Shown: piece by piece, positions 6,113-14,187 of the stretch
How the letters are laid out: each line of letters opens with the position of its first letter
Position numbering within the stretch: the first letter of the stretch is position 1
Assembly (NCBI GenBank): GCA_023484365.1
Contig: JAMDBA010000055.1
Span: 1-36,141 of the forward strand
Reading direction: 5' to 3'
From: Patescibacteria group bacterium
Lineage (GTDB): Bacteria; Patescibacteria; Paceibacteria; UBA6257; 2-01-FULL-56-20
Length of the DNA: 36,141 nt
Notes under the pieces: model-generated
Database searches by the model: none
Told to the model about the DNA's origin: nothing
Seen by the model: the letters and a program-made list of their open reading frames with translations, nothing else
Program-made: the position numbers and the translations under genes

Positions 6113-7959
6113 TATAAAACCGTCGCCTTTATCCTCCTGACGCCGGCGCTGGACGCTTCTTCTTTTAATATTTTAAATTTTCCCAATTCAGAAGTATTTT
6201 TGACATGCGGACCGCCGCAAAATTCTTTGCTGAAAGCACTCTTTAAATCCTTGCCCGTAAAATAAATTTTAACTTTATCCGGATATTTATCTTTTCCGCC
6301 AGAGGCGGATCCGCCTTGGGCGGAAAAAAAATGCAGGGCGCCGGAAGCCAAAGCTTCGTCTTTCGGCAATTCCACGAAATTAACTGGCAGGTTTTCTTTT
6401 ATTTTTTCGTTTACCAAATCTTCGGTTTGTTTAATCTCCTCCGGAGTTAATTTTCTGTCAAAAGAAAAATCAAACCTTAGCCTTTCGGAATTAATATCCG
6501 AACCTCTTTGCGAAACCTTATCGCCCAAAATTTGGCGCAGCGCCGCCTGAAGCAAATGAGTGGTAGTGTGAAGCCGGACGACTTTTTCCTTGTCGTTCCC
6601 TTTTGCTTCACCAACCCCTGAATTTAGGCCATGCCCGCCGAATTTTTTCTCCGCCCCCGCCCGAGAAATTTCCTGGTGCTTTTTAAATTCTCGCCAAAAT
6701 CCTTCTTCGTCTACTCTATGCAAACCATTTTTAGCTAAATCTTTAACAATATCAATCGTTAACCCATAAGTTTGATGAAAATAAAAAGCATCTTCTCCGG
6801 AAATAAATTTACTAGTTGCAGGGATTTCAATAGTTGCTCCAGGGTTAGAAAATTTCGCTATTATCCCAGGATATTTTTTTCCAAATTCTCTTAATCCTAA
6901 ATCTAATCCTTTTTCAAATTTTTCAGATTCTTCTTTAAAAGTATCACGAATTACTTCTTGATTAATGTTTAGATCATTATAATCCGGTAATTTCCCGTAA
7001 AATTTTATTATATTATCCATAAAATCATAAAGATAATGATAGATCCTTAATTTCTTTGATTGATAAATAGCTCGTCGAATTAGACGGCGCAAAACATAGC
7101 CGGCTTCTTTATTTGAGGGCCTAGCGCCGTCTGCGATAAGAAAAACTATCGCCCTTAAATGGTCGGCAACTATCCGACCAGAAGATCCCATAGCCGAAAT
7201 ATCGGGCATCATTAATGAATGGAATAAATCTGTTTCAAAAATCGTTTTCTTACTTTGGGCAATCATAGCTAAACGCTCTAAACCCATTCCGGTATCAATA
7301 CCTCTAGTTTCTAAACCTTTAAGATGCCAACCATTTTTTATTGATTCTTCGCGAGATGTTTTAGAAAAATATTCGTTGAAAACGATATTCCAAATTTCTA
7401 TACCATCAACATAAATTTCTGTAGATGGACCGCAGGGTCCACCGCTTCCAGTGGGTCCCCAAAAATTATCCTCTATTCCACCAAATTTAATTTTGTTTTC
7501 CGAAATCTTAATAACATCCTTCCAAATCCTATAAGAATCTTCATCTCTTCCTAGTGATGTGCTATCGTGGACAGTTACATGAATACGATCCGGTGAGATA
7601 TTCATAAAATTTTTATCTGTCAAAAATTCCCAAGCATATTTAATCGCCCCTTCTTTCCAATACCCGCCAAAAGAAAAATTGCCGAGCATTTCAAAAAACG
7701 TCAGGTGGCTTTCGTCGCCGACTTCGTCTATGTCGGAAGTCCTAAAACATTTTTGAACCGATGTCGCGCCAATTTTCCCGGGATATTCTTTTTTAAAATC
7801 AAGCTCACCGGTATAATATTTTTTAAATTGCTGCATTCCGGCGGTAGTAAAAAGAACCGACGGATCGTCGGGGACAAGAGATGAAGAAGGAACTATAACA
7901 TGCCCCTTGTTTTTAAAAAAATTTAAGAACTTTTGGCGGATTTCCTCCGAAGAAAACAT
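6112..7959 (-). CDS. alaS: Alanyl-tRNA synthetase, minimal form
   Basis: Class II synthetase charging tRNA-Ala. The catalytic part shows FRTSDIDEVGDESHLTFFEM and GNFSFGGYWKEGAI (motif 2 region) and GIDTGMGLERLA (motif 3). The tRNA-recognition helices follow (GYVLRRLIRRAI). The editing core begins with HTTTH at residues 464-468 and has the CGGPH zinc motif near 581-585. The protein is 615 residues against about 875 in E. coli: the beta-barrel stretch before the editing core and the whole C-Ala domain are missing. Residues 544-556 carry an inserted SAQGGSASGGK encoded by a palindromic repeat. It follows rpoD by 6 bases. Confidence 0.95.
   Translation of the reverse strand: MFSSEEIRQKFLNFFKNKGHVIVPSSSLVPDDPSVLFTTAGMQQFKKYYTGELDFKKEYPGKIGATSVQKCFRTSDIDEVGDESHLTFFEMLGNFSFGGYWKEGAIKYAWEFLTDKNFMNISPDRIHVTVHDSTSLGRDEDSYRIWKDVIKISENKIKFGGIEDNFWGPTGSGGPCGPSTEIYVDGIEIWNIVFNEYFSKTSREESIKNGWHLKGLETRGIDTGMGLERLAMIAQSKKTIFETDLFHSLMMPDISAMGSSGRIVADHLRAIVFLIADGARPSNKEAGYVLRRLIRRAIYQSKKLRIYHYLYDFMDNIIKFYGKLPDYNDLNINQEVIRDTFKEESEKFEKGLDLGLREFGKKYPGIIAKFSNPGATIEIPATSKFISGEDAFYFHQTYGLTIDIVKDLAKNGLHRVDEEGFWREFKKHQEISRAGAEKKFGGHGLNSGVGEAKGNDKEKVVRLHTTTHLLQAALRQILGDKVSQRGSDINSERLRFDFSFDRKLTPEEIKQTEDLVNEKIKENLPVNFVELPKDEALASGALHFFSAQGGSASGGKDKYPDKVKIYFTGKDLKSAFSKEFCGGPHVKNTSELGKFKILKEEASSAGVRRIKATVL
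6295..6324 (-). repeat. 30-bp palindromic element inserted in frame in alaS
   Basis: Two tandem 15-bp units, each TCCGCC-N3-GGCGGA, fused end to end. In the alaS reading frame they encode SAxGGSAxGG between GALHFF and DKYPDKV, where other AlaRS sequences have no such residues. The same arrangement with different N3 bases occurs at 27891-27920 in another gene, in the same reading frame. Confidence 0.85.
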
Positions 7960-7965
7960 AAAAAG

Positions 7966-9255
7966 TTATAAGTTATTCAAATCTTCAAAACCTTCCAGTG
8001 ATTTAGCATGGCGATGCTCTTTTATTTTTTCCAGCGCTTTAGCTTCTATCTGACGAATTCTTTCGCGGGTAACATGAAAAACTTTGCCGACCTCTTCAAG
8101 AGTGTGGGTGACACCGTCATCAAGCCCGAAACGCATCTTTAAAATTTCTCTTTCTCGCTCGCTTAAGTCAACTAAAATTTCCTGAATGAGATCTTTTAAA
8201 AGCGAATGGGTGGTAAGCTGAGAAGGAGTCAGACTTCTTTCGTCGGGAATAAAATCGGAAAGAGTGGAATCTTCTTTGTCGCCTAAAGGCGCCTCAATAG
8301 AAAGTATCTCTTGAGATATTTTCTGGACCTGACGGACCCTGTCAACATCCATCCCCATTTCGGTGGCAATTTCTTCAGCTAGTGGCTCGCGGCCAAGTTC
8401 TTGAATAAGCTGTTTTCTGACTTGGGTATATTTAGAAATAATCTCAACCATATGAACGGGAATGCGGATGGTGCGCGAAAAGTCGGCGAGAGCGCGGGTG
8501 ATCGCCTGCCTTATCCACCACGTCGCGTAAGTGGAGAATTTAAAACCCTTACGATAATCAAATTTTTCAACCGCCTTAGAAAGCCCTATGTTGCCTTCTT
8601 GGATTAAATCCAAAATGCTTAAATTCGGCGTCCGGTTAACATACCTTTTCGCGATTGAAACAACCAGTCTCAAGTTGGCCTTAATCAGTCTTTGGCGCGC
8701 CGCCTCCGAACCCTTTTCGGCCGCTTTCGCCAGCTCTTTCTCTTCGTCAGCTTTTAAAAGAGGAGTCTTCCCTATCTCCTTAAGATAGACCTGGACCGCG
8801 TCGGGTAATTCACCCTCAAAATCCAAAGCGTGATTTATTTCGTCTTCGCTGATTTCCGGAGGTTTCTCTTCAATTAAGCTGCTGGTTTCAATAACTTTTA
8901 ATCCTGCCTCTTCCAGTCGGTCGTAAATAGTTTCTAAAAACGCCGGGTCGTCCTCAATTTTCGGGAAAAAATAAAGAATTTCAGAATCAGTTATGAAACC
9001 ACGGGTTTTCCCACGGGCAATAAGTTCGCCTAAAGTCTCTTCGTTGACTTCCTGTTTTTCTTTTTTTGCCAGATCTTTCTTGGATATTTTCTTTGACGTT
9101 TTAAGCGTTTTTGATTTTACAGATTTTTTTGATGTTTTCGGTTTCCGAATTACGGACTTAACCTTTTTACGGATTATCTTTTTTTTCTTTTTGGGAGACG
9201 CTTTTCTCTTTTCATTTTTTGTCCGCCTTTTGGCGGATTTTTTACCTTTTTTCAT
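7966..9255 (-). CDS. rpoD: Primary sigma factor, sigma70
   Basis: The housekeeping sigma factor. Region 1.2 ([16 protein letters not shown]) is near residue 151; region 2 has the core-binding [15 protein letters not shown] and the -10-reading [16 protein letters not shown]; region 4 ends in the helix-turn-helix [20 protein letters not shown]. At 429 residues it lacks the long non-conserved region of E. coli sigma70. The first 68 residues are very lysine-rich, in place of an ordinary region 1.1 start. Promoters found in this window fit the TTGACA/TATAAT consensus expected for it. It follows dnaG by 15 bases. Confidence 0.96.
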   Translation of the reverse strand: MKKGKKSAKRRTKNEKRKASPKKKKKIIRKKVKSVIRKPKTSKKSVKSKTLKTSKKISKKDLAKKEKQEVNEETLGELIARGKTRGFITDSEILYFFPKIEDDPAFLETIYDRLEEAGLKVIETSSLIEEKPPEISEDEINHALDFEGELPDAVQVYLKEIGKTPLLKADEEKELAKAAEKGSEAARQRLIKANLRLVVSIAKRYVNRTPNLSILDLIQEGNIGLSKAVEKFDYRKGFKFSTYATWWIRQAITRALADFSRTIRIPVHMVEIISKYTQVRKQLIQELGREPLAEEIATEMGMDVDRVRQVQKISQEILSIEAPLGDKEDSTLSDFIPDERSLTPSQLTTHSLLKDLIQEILVDLSEREREILKMRFGLDDGVTHTLEEVGKVFHVTRERIRQIEAKALEKIKEHRHAKSLEGFEDLNNL

Positions 9256-9270
9256 ATTAATTGATATATT

Positions 9271-10998
9271 TTAATGACGATTAAATTTTACCTCTTCTTT
9301 GACTAAAGCGTCAAATTCGCTAACGGCCGACTCCAGCTCTTTAACCTTACCGGAAACTTCCGCATTCCTAATTTTTTCCTTAACAATATTTTTCCGCTCG
9401 ATAAAATAAGTTTTGACCAGCTGCTTTTTTAAATCAGCCAGCTCTTTTTCCAGATCTTCCGGCTGTTCGGGAAGCAAAAAAGCTTGCTCTATTATTAAAT
9501 CCACCGACGGGTCGTCTGATTTATGTTGACCTGATTTTAAAATTTCTAGCGCTTTTTGATGACGAACGGGCAAAAAAGTATAAATATCTTCCCCTTTTCG
9601 CCAATCTCCTCCGGCCTGAAGCAGCGCTAACAGCCTATTGCTTATCAAATCCCAATGAGAAATTTTTTTATTTTCTTGTGGCGGCGTATTTAAAACATCG
9701 GCGGCCACCGGCGATTCAGAAACTACCAGCTTTTCCATTTCGTCTGTCAAAGTTTTTATTTCTATTCCCGCCCTTTTAGAAAATTCCTTTAACCAATATT
9801 CCCTTTCAATAGGACTTGATATTTTTTTTATTTTTGAAAGCACGGCCCTAACTCTTTTTTTCTTTTCTCCTATTTCAAATTCTTTGCCCTGCGGCAAATA
9901 ACGCCTGAAATAAAATTCCATTGCCGGCTCGGCTAATTTAATGACTGATTTAAGTTTGTCCGGATCTTTTTGGGCAAGCTCGGCTGGATCTTTTAATTCT
10001 TTCGGAAAGTTCAAAACCTTAATGCTAAAATCCTGATTGGCCGCTAAATCAATCGCCCGCTCTAGAGCGGCAAAACCCGCTTCGTCATTATCAAAACTGA
10101 AAATTAATTTATCGGTTAAACGACTTAACAAACTTAAATGATCGGAGGTTAAAGCGGTTCCGGAAGTGGCAACACAATTTTTAATCCCTGCTTGCCAGCT
10201 CATCAGATAATCCATTTGCCCTTCCATAATTATCGCTCCCTCTTCCCTGATAAAACTTTTTGATTTATAAAGACCGTATAAAAATTTTGATTTGCTGTAA
10301 ATCGGAGTCTCCGGCGAATTAACGTATTTACCGGTCTTGCCGTCGTCAAATTCGGGCAGGAGCCGGCCGGTAAAGCCGATAGTCTTTCCGAAATTATTTT
10401 GGAGCGGAAACATTATCCGGTTGCGGAAACGGTCCATAACCATTCCCCTTTCTGTTTTAAAGCTTAAGCCGCTTCTTATTATATCTTCAATTGAATATTT
10501 GAATTTATTTAAATTAATAGTCAAAGACTCAAATCCAGGCGGAGCAAATCCAATCTCAAATTCGGCTATTGTTTCCGGCGTAAGACCGCGGCTGATTAAA
10601 TAATCCCAAGCTTTTTTATTGGCGGGCTCCTTTAGCTGATTTTTAAAAAATTTTTTCGCTTCTTCGTTAAGATTATAAAGAACTTGAAAATAGCGGTACT
10701 CGGCGGGATTGGTTTTGCGAACATCAACACCCGCCTTATCGGCCAAAATCCGCAATGCCTCGCCGAATTCAACGTTTTCGTATTTTTCAACAAAAGAAAA
10801 GACATCGCCTCCAAGCGAACAACCAAAACAATGCCAGCTTTGCCGATCAGGAAAAATCATAAAAGACGGCGTTTTTTCATGATGAAAAGGACAGAGGGCT
10901 TTAAAATTTTTTCCTGCCGGCTGCAGAGTTAAATATCCGCGTAAAAAATCAACGATATTAAGCTTTTCTTTAATTTCATCAACAACCGAGGAACTCAT
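9271..10998 (-). CDS. dnaG: DNA primase
   Basis: Primase making RNA primers for replication. The CHC2 zinc finger is complete: CPFHHEKTPSFM near residue 36 and WHCFGCSLGGD near 55. The TOPRIM core shows IIMEGQMDYLMSW and FSFDNDEAG. Starting from the ATG at 10998 the protein has 575 residues, close to the family norm. A TTG six codons upstream is in frame, but it overlaps the -10 box, so the ATG is preferred. It heads dnaG-rpoD-alaS; the rpsU gene that precedes dnaG in many bacteria is absent. The transcript is predicted to be leaderless or nearly so. Confidence 0.95.
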   Translation of the reverse strand: MSSSVVDEIKEKLNIVDFLRGYLTLQPAGKNFKALCPFHHEKTPSFMIFPDRQSWHCFGCSLGGDVFSFVEKYENVEFGEALRILADKAGVDVRKTNPAEYRYFQVLYNLNEEAKKFFKNQLKEPANKKAWDYLISRGLTPETIAEFEIGFAPPGFESLTINLNKFKYSIEDIIRSGLSFKTERGMVMDRFRNRIMFPLQNNFGKTIGFTGRLLPEFDDGKTGKYVNSPETPIYSKSKFLYGLYKSKSFIREEGAIIMEGQMDYLMSWQAGIKNCVATSGTALTSDHLSLLSRLTDKLIFSFDNDEAGFAALERAIDLAANQDFSIKVLNFPKELKDPAELAQKDPDKLKSVIKLAEPAMEFYFRRYLPQGKEFEIGEKKKRVRAVLSKIKKISSPIEREYWLKEFSKRAGIEIKTLTDEMEKLVVSESPVAADVLNTPPQENKKISHWDLISNRLLALLQAGGDWRKGEDIYTFLPVRHQKALEILKSGQHKSDDPSVDLIIEQAFLLPEQPEDLEKELADLKKQLVKTYFIERKNIVKEKIRNAEVSGKVKELESAVSEFDALVKEEVKFNRH

Positions 10999-11007
10999 AG
11001 TAATTAG

Positions 11008-11013
11008 ATTATA
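11008..11013 (-). promoter_or_regulatory. -10 box of the dnaG operon, next to the start codon
   Basis: A consensus TATAAT on the minus strand ends 9 bases before the dnaG ATG, so transcription should begin about 2-3 nt before it. No good -35 hexamer is visible at 16-18 bases (TTAGTA or TTTAGT only). Confidence 0.55.
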
Positions 11014-11040
11014 CAAGAAGATTTGTAATTACTAAACCTC

Positions 11041-11069
11041 TTTACTTATTCCTGTTAAAGATTTATGCT
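11041..11069 (+). promoter_or_regulatory. Promoter of the HAD phosphatase gene
   Basis: TTTACT (11041-11046), a 17-base spacer and TATGCT (11064-11069), each 4 of 6 matches to consensus. It is a moderate promoter, divergent from dnaG, with a leader of about 30 nt. Confidence 0.45.
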
Positions 11070-11105
11070 GTCGGTAGTTCATAAAAATAAAAAAAGGAGC
11101 TGAAA

Positions 11106-11756
11106 GTGCCGAAAATAAAACAAAAAAGACAGGAATTGATTGCGCTTGATTTTGACGGGACTCTGTGGGATTCTCTTTCGCTAAGCTACCACGCCATCCT
11201 TGAAACTTTTGCTTATTTTAATATAGACCCGCCGACAAAAGACGAATTCCGGTTTGGAATAACGAAATTCGGCGATGGGTTTTATCACAGATTTGGGATT
11301 CCGCGAAGCATTCCACTGGAAGAAATACGGAAAATCCGCTTCAAATGCCGCCAGGAGATTTATTACAAAGGCAGGATTTTTCCGGACGTCATACCGACCC
11401 TCCAAGAAATCAAAAAAAGCGACGCCAAAATTATCATAATAAGCGGCAATGTCTTTGATAATATAAAAGGAATAGTCAGGAGCAACAAAGAATTAAACAA
11501 CCTTGTCTCCGCAATATACACAGGCGACAAGAATATTCTTATTAAGATGGCAATTGACAGATTTGAGATTGACGTAAGCAAAGCGACGTATGTAGACGAT
11601 ACAACCGAAGGCCTTTCAATAGCCAAAAACCTCGGTCTCTTTACTGTGGCCGTCGGCTACGAAGGAGCATTCCAACCGCCGGAGCAACTCATAAAAGTTG
11701 CTGATGCGATAATCTATTCACCAAAAGAATTACTAAACAAGATAAGATTGAAATAA
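11106..11756 (+). CDS. HAD-family phosphatase (phosphoglycolate-phosphatase-like)
   Basis: A 216-residue haloacid-dehalogenase hydrolase. Motif I is DFDGTLWDS near residue 14 (the two Asp are nucleophile and acid/base), motif II is the serine of IIISGN near 114, and motif IV is VDDTTEG near 162. A helical cap lies between motifs I and II. It starts at GTG 11106 with a strong AAAGGAG six bases upstream, unusual here because most core genes have no SD. It stands alone on the plus strand with its own promoter and terminator. The substrate is unknown; small sugar phosphates or phosphoglycolate are typical of the family. Confidence 0.8.
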   Translation: MPKIKQKRQELIALDFDGTLWDSLSLSYHAILETFAYFNIDPPTKDEFRFGITKFGDGFYHRFGIPRSIPLEEIRKIRFKCRQEIYYKGRIFPDVIPTLQEIKKSDAKIIIISGNVFDNIKGIVRSNKELNNLVSAIYTGDKNILIKMAIDRFEIDVSKATYVDDTTEGLSIAKNLGLFTVAVGYEGAFQPPEQLIKVADAIIYSPKELLNKIRLK

Positions 11757-11767
11757 AAAAATATTTA

Positions 11768-11799
11768 GTTCGTTTTCCATTGGGAACGCGAGCTTTTTT
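11768..11799 (+). terminator. Terminator after the HAD gene
   Basis: An imperfect stem (GTTCGTTTTCC with GGGAACGCGAGC, some G-T pairs) followed by TTTTTTATT. It lies between converging genes and serves the plus strand. Confidence 0.6.
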
Positions 11800-11814
11800 A
11801 TTAAAAAAATAAAA

Positions 11815-12837
11815 TTAATTTTGAACGGCAAGCTCGGAAACGGGAGTTTTATGGCTGGACCACTCTTCAATTATTTCTTCAAGCAGGGCCGCTACCGGAA
11901 CGGAAATAATAATCCCTAAAAGACCGGCTGTTTCAAATCCAACTAAGATAGCGAACAAAACCACAACCGGGTGGAGTGAGATGACGCGGTTCATTAAAAT
12001 CGGAACTAAAATATGCCCCTCTAATTCCTGAACAGCGAAAAACATTATTAATGTATATATCGCCAGGATGGGAGAAATTGAAAGTGCTGTTAAAACGCTA
12101 AGGCCGCCGGAAATTATCGGACCGACGAAAGGAACTATTTCAAAAATAGCCGCCAAAATACCGAGTAAAACGGCGTATTTAACCCCTAAAAGAGTAAGGC
12201 CGGCAAAAACAAGTGTGCCAATAATCACGCTTAAAACAAACTGTATTCTTAGCCAGGCCCCTAATTTTCGGTTAACCCTTTTATAAATCCTCATTGCCGC
12301 CGCTTCCGATGAAGCCGGAAAAATGGATATGATAAAACGCTCCATCCCCGCCCGACTCAAGGTTAAATAAAAGGAGCTAAAAAAAACAAAAAGTAAAAGC
12401 GATAAGCCGCTAAAAATTTGCGATGCGCTGGTAAAGATAGAAAACGTTCCCTGAAAAAGCTTGGCGGAGACTTCCGAAATCAAAGAATTAACCATCGTTA
12501 TCGCTCTGGGATTTAGTGACGATCCAAAAAGATTGGCGAATTTATTTAGGTTTAAGAATAAATCGTTCAGCTGAATTATAAAAATCGGAACAGCGATATA
12601 AATTATTAAAACCAAAGAAAAAATTATGATTAGAAAAACCAATATCGTTCCCAAAAGACGGGGCACTCCGTAACGTTCAAAAAAATTAACTATTGATTCC
12701 AAGCCCGCAGAAATAACAATAGCGAAAAAAAGCGCCAAAATTATCTGACGGGATCCGTAGGCGATCGCAGCAAAAAGCAGGAATATAGCTATTCTCCAAA
12801 GAGTTCCCCATGATATTTCAACCATTTGCTTTTGCAT
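11815..12837 (-). CDS. AI-2E / PerM family membrane permease
   Basis: 340 residues with about seven or eight hydrophobic helices, including paired N-terminal helices (residues 12-45), a helix at 60-85 and a long C-terminal helical block ending GLLGIIISVPVAALLEEI. The conserved C-terminal pattern GxxxAIFEIVPFVGPIIS and the HPVVVLFAIL stretch identify the UPF0118/AI-2E exporter family. Members export small molecules or act in ion homeostasis; the substrate cannot be read from sequence. It lies 42 bases after the M16 peptidase and could be cotranscribed. An internal ATG at 12825 is an alternative start. Confidence 0.85.
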   Translation of the reverse strand: MQKQMVEISWGTLWRIAIFLLFAAIAYGSRQIILALFFAIVISAGLESIVNFFERYGVPRLLGTILVFLIIIFSLVLIIYIAVPIFIIQLNDLFLNLNKFANLFGSSLNPRAITMVNSLISEVSAKLFQGTFSIFTSASQIFSGLSLLLFVFFSSFYLTLSRAGMERFIISIFPASSEAAAMRIYKRVNRKLGAWLRIQFVLSVIIGTLVFAGLTLLGVKYAVLLGILAAIFEIVPFVGPIISGGLSVLTALSISPILAIYTLIMFFAVQELEGHILVPILMNRVISLHPVVVLFAILVGFETAGLLGIIISVPVAALLEEIIEEWSSHKTPVSELAVQN

Positions 12838-12879
12838 TTTATTTAATTTTCACGGACGCCTTAACCCGCGGCGAATCGG

Positions 12880-14157
12880 CTAAAATTTGAATATTTTTTT
12901 AAGCCTGCTTTTGTCTTTTTCTTTATACGGACCGATCATCGCCAGATTTAATTTTTCATTTTTTAATATATCTCTGGCAACCGCTTTTATTTCTTCCTTG
13001 GTTACAGCCTGATATTTTTTGGCAAGCCAAGAGAAATTTTCTGGCTCACCGAACATAATTTCGGCCGAACCGTAAAAAGATGCCAGCTGGAACGATCGTT
13101 GCATGCTTAACGCTACAGGACCAACAAATGAATCTTTTGCTTTCTGAAGTTCCTTTTCGGAAACAAGCTTTTCGGCTAATAATTTAGATTCCACCAATAT
13201 AGTTTTTATTACCTTATCAATTCTTTCGTTCTCAATGCCGGCAACAATTTCTAACACTCCATGATCGGAAGAATTATCGGCAGCCGCAGAAATATCATAA
13301 GCGGCGCCAAGTTTTTCTCTGACAGCAATATAAAGACGCGAACTAAGCCCCCCTCCCAGAATTTCTCCGAGCAGATCAAGAGCGAAACGCCTTTTATCAA
13401 AAACATCATATGCTCTTAATCCTATCGCCAGATTAGTTTGGTTAATTTTTTTATAATCAACCATAATTTGAGGAGATTTTTGCGATTCCAAAGTCCTGGG
13501 CTTACCTATCTTAGAACGGCTGAGCCCGCCAAAAGTTTCTCTTATACGCTTAATTATCTTTTTCTCGTTAAAATTACCGGCAACAACAATTACGGTTGAA
13601 GGACCCGTGTAATATTTATTGCGATAATTAACAAAATCATCCCTTTTGAATCTTAAAATATTTTCTTTGGGACCGATTATTTCCCAACCCGCCGGCTGGT
13701 CGCCGTATAAAACTTTGCCGAACAAATCGTAAATATGCCTTTGAGGATTGTCGTGATATCTGTTTAATTCCTGGATAATCACCCCTCTTTCTTTTTCTAT
13801 CTCTTCGGGATCAAGAATCGGATTCAAATACATATCAAATACAATATCTACCGCTTGATCAAACTTTGGGCTTTGGACTTCAGCCCAATAGCCGGTTCTC
13901 TCTGTGCTAGTAAAAGCGTTATAAACAGCGCCCAAAGATTCCATTTCTGAAGAAATTATAGAAGGCTTGGGCCTGTTTTTTGTTCCCTTAAACATCATAT
14001 GTTCAGAAAAATGAGACAGGCCATTAATATTTTTTGTTTCATATTCTGAACCGGCCTCAACCAATACCAAAACGGCGCTGCCTAAACTTTCCTTTCTAGG
14101 AACCAAAATTACCCTCACTCCGTTTTCTAAAACTATTTTTTTATATTCTTTTTCCAT
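12880..14157 (-). CDS. M16-family zinc metallopeptidase
   Basis: 425 residues of the pitrilysin/processing-peptidase family. The inverted zinc motif HFSEH is at residues 49-53, and the third ligand Glu is at 130 in VIIQELNRY, exactly 76 residues after His53 (HxxEH-X76-E). The second, inactive-type half includes GGGLSSRLYIAVREKLGAAY, the conserved R/Y substrate region. The length fits the short bacterial form acting as a dimer. It digests peptides or processes proteins; no signal peptide is visible. A TATAAT at 14175-14180 lies 17 bases before the ATG, giving a leader of about 10 nt without a Shine-Dalgarno sequence. Confidence 0.9.
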   Translation of the reverse strand: MEKEYKKIVLENGVRVILVPRKESLGSAVLVLVEAGSEYETKNINGLSHFSEHMMFKGTKNRPKPSIISSEMESLGAVYNAFTSTERTGYWAEVQSPKFDQAVDIVFDMYLNPILDPEEIEKERGVIIQELNRYHDNPQRHIYDLFGKVLYGDQPAGWEIIGPKENILRFKRDDFVNYRNKYYTGPSTVIVVAGNFNEKKIIKRIRETFGGLSRSKIGKPRTLESQKSPQIMVDYKKINQTNLAIGLRAYDVFDKRRFALDLLGEILGGGLSSRLYIAVREKLGAAYDISAAADNSSDHGVLEIVAGIENERIDKVIKTILVESKLLAEKLVSEKELQKAKDSFVGPVALSMQRSFQLASFYGSAEIMFGEPENFSWLAKKYQAVTKEEIKAVARDILKNEKLNLAMIGPYKEKDKSRLKKIFKF

Positions 14158-14187
14158 TTTTGTTTTTTGTTTTAATTATAATCCGTT

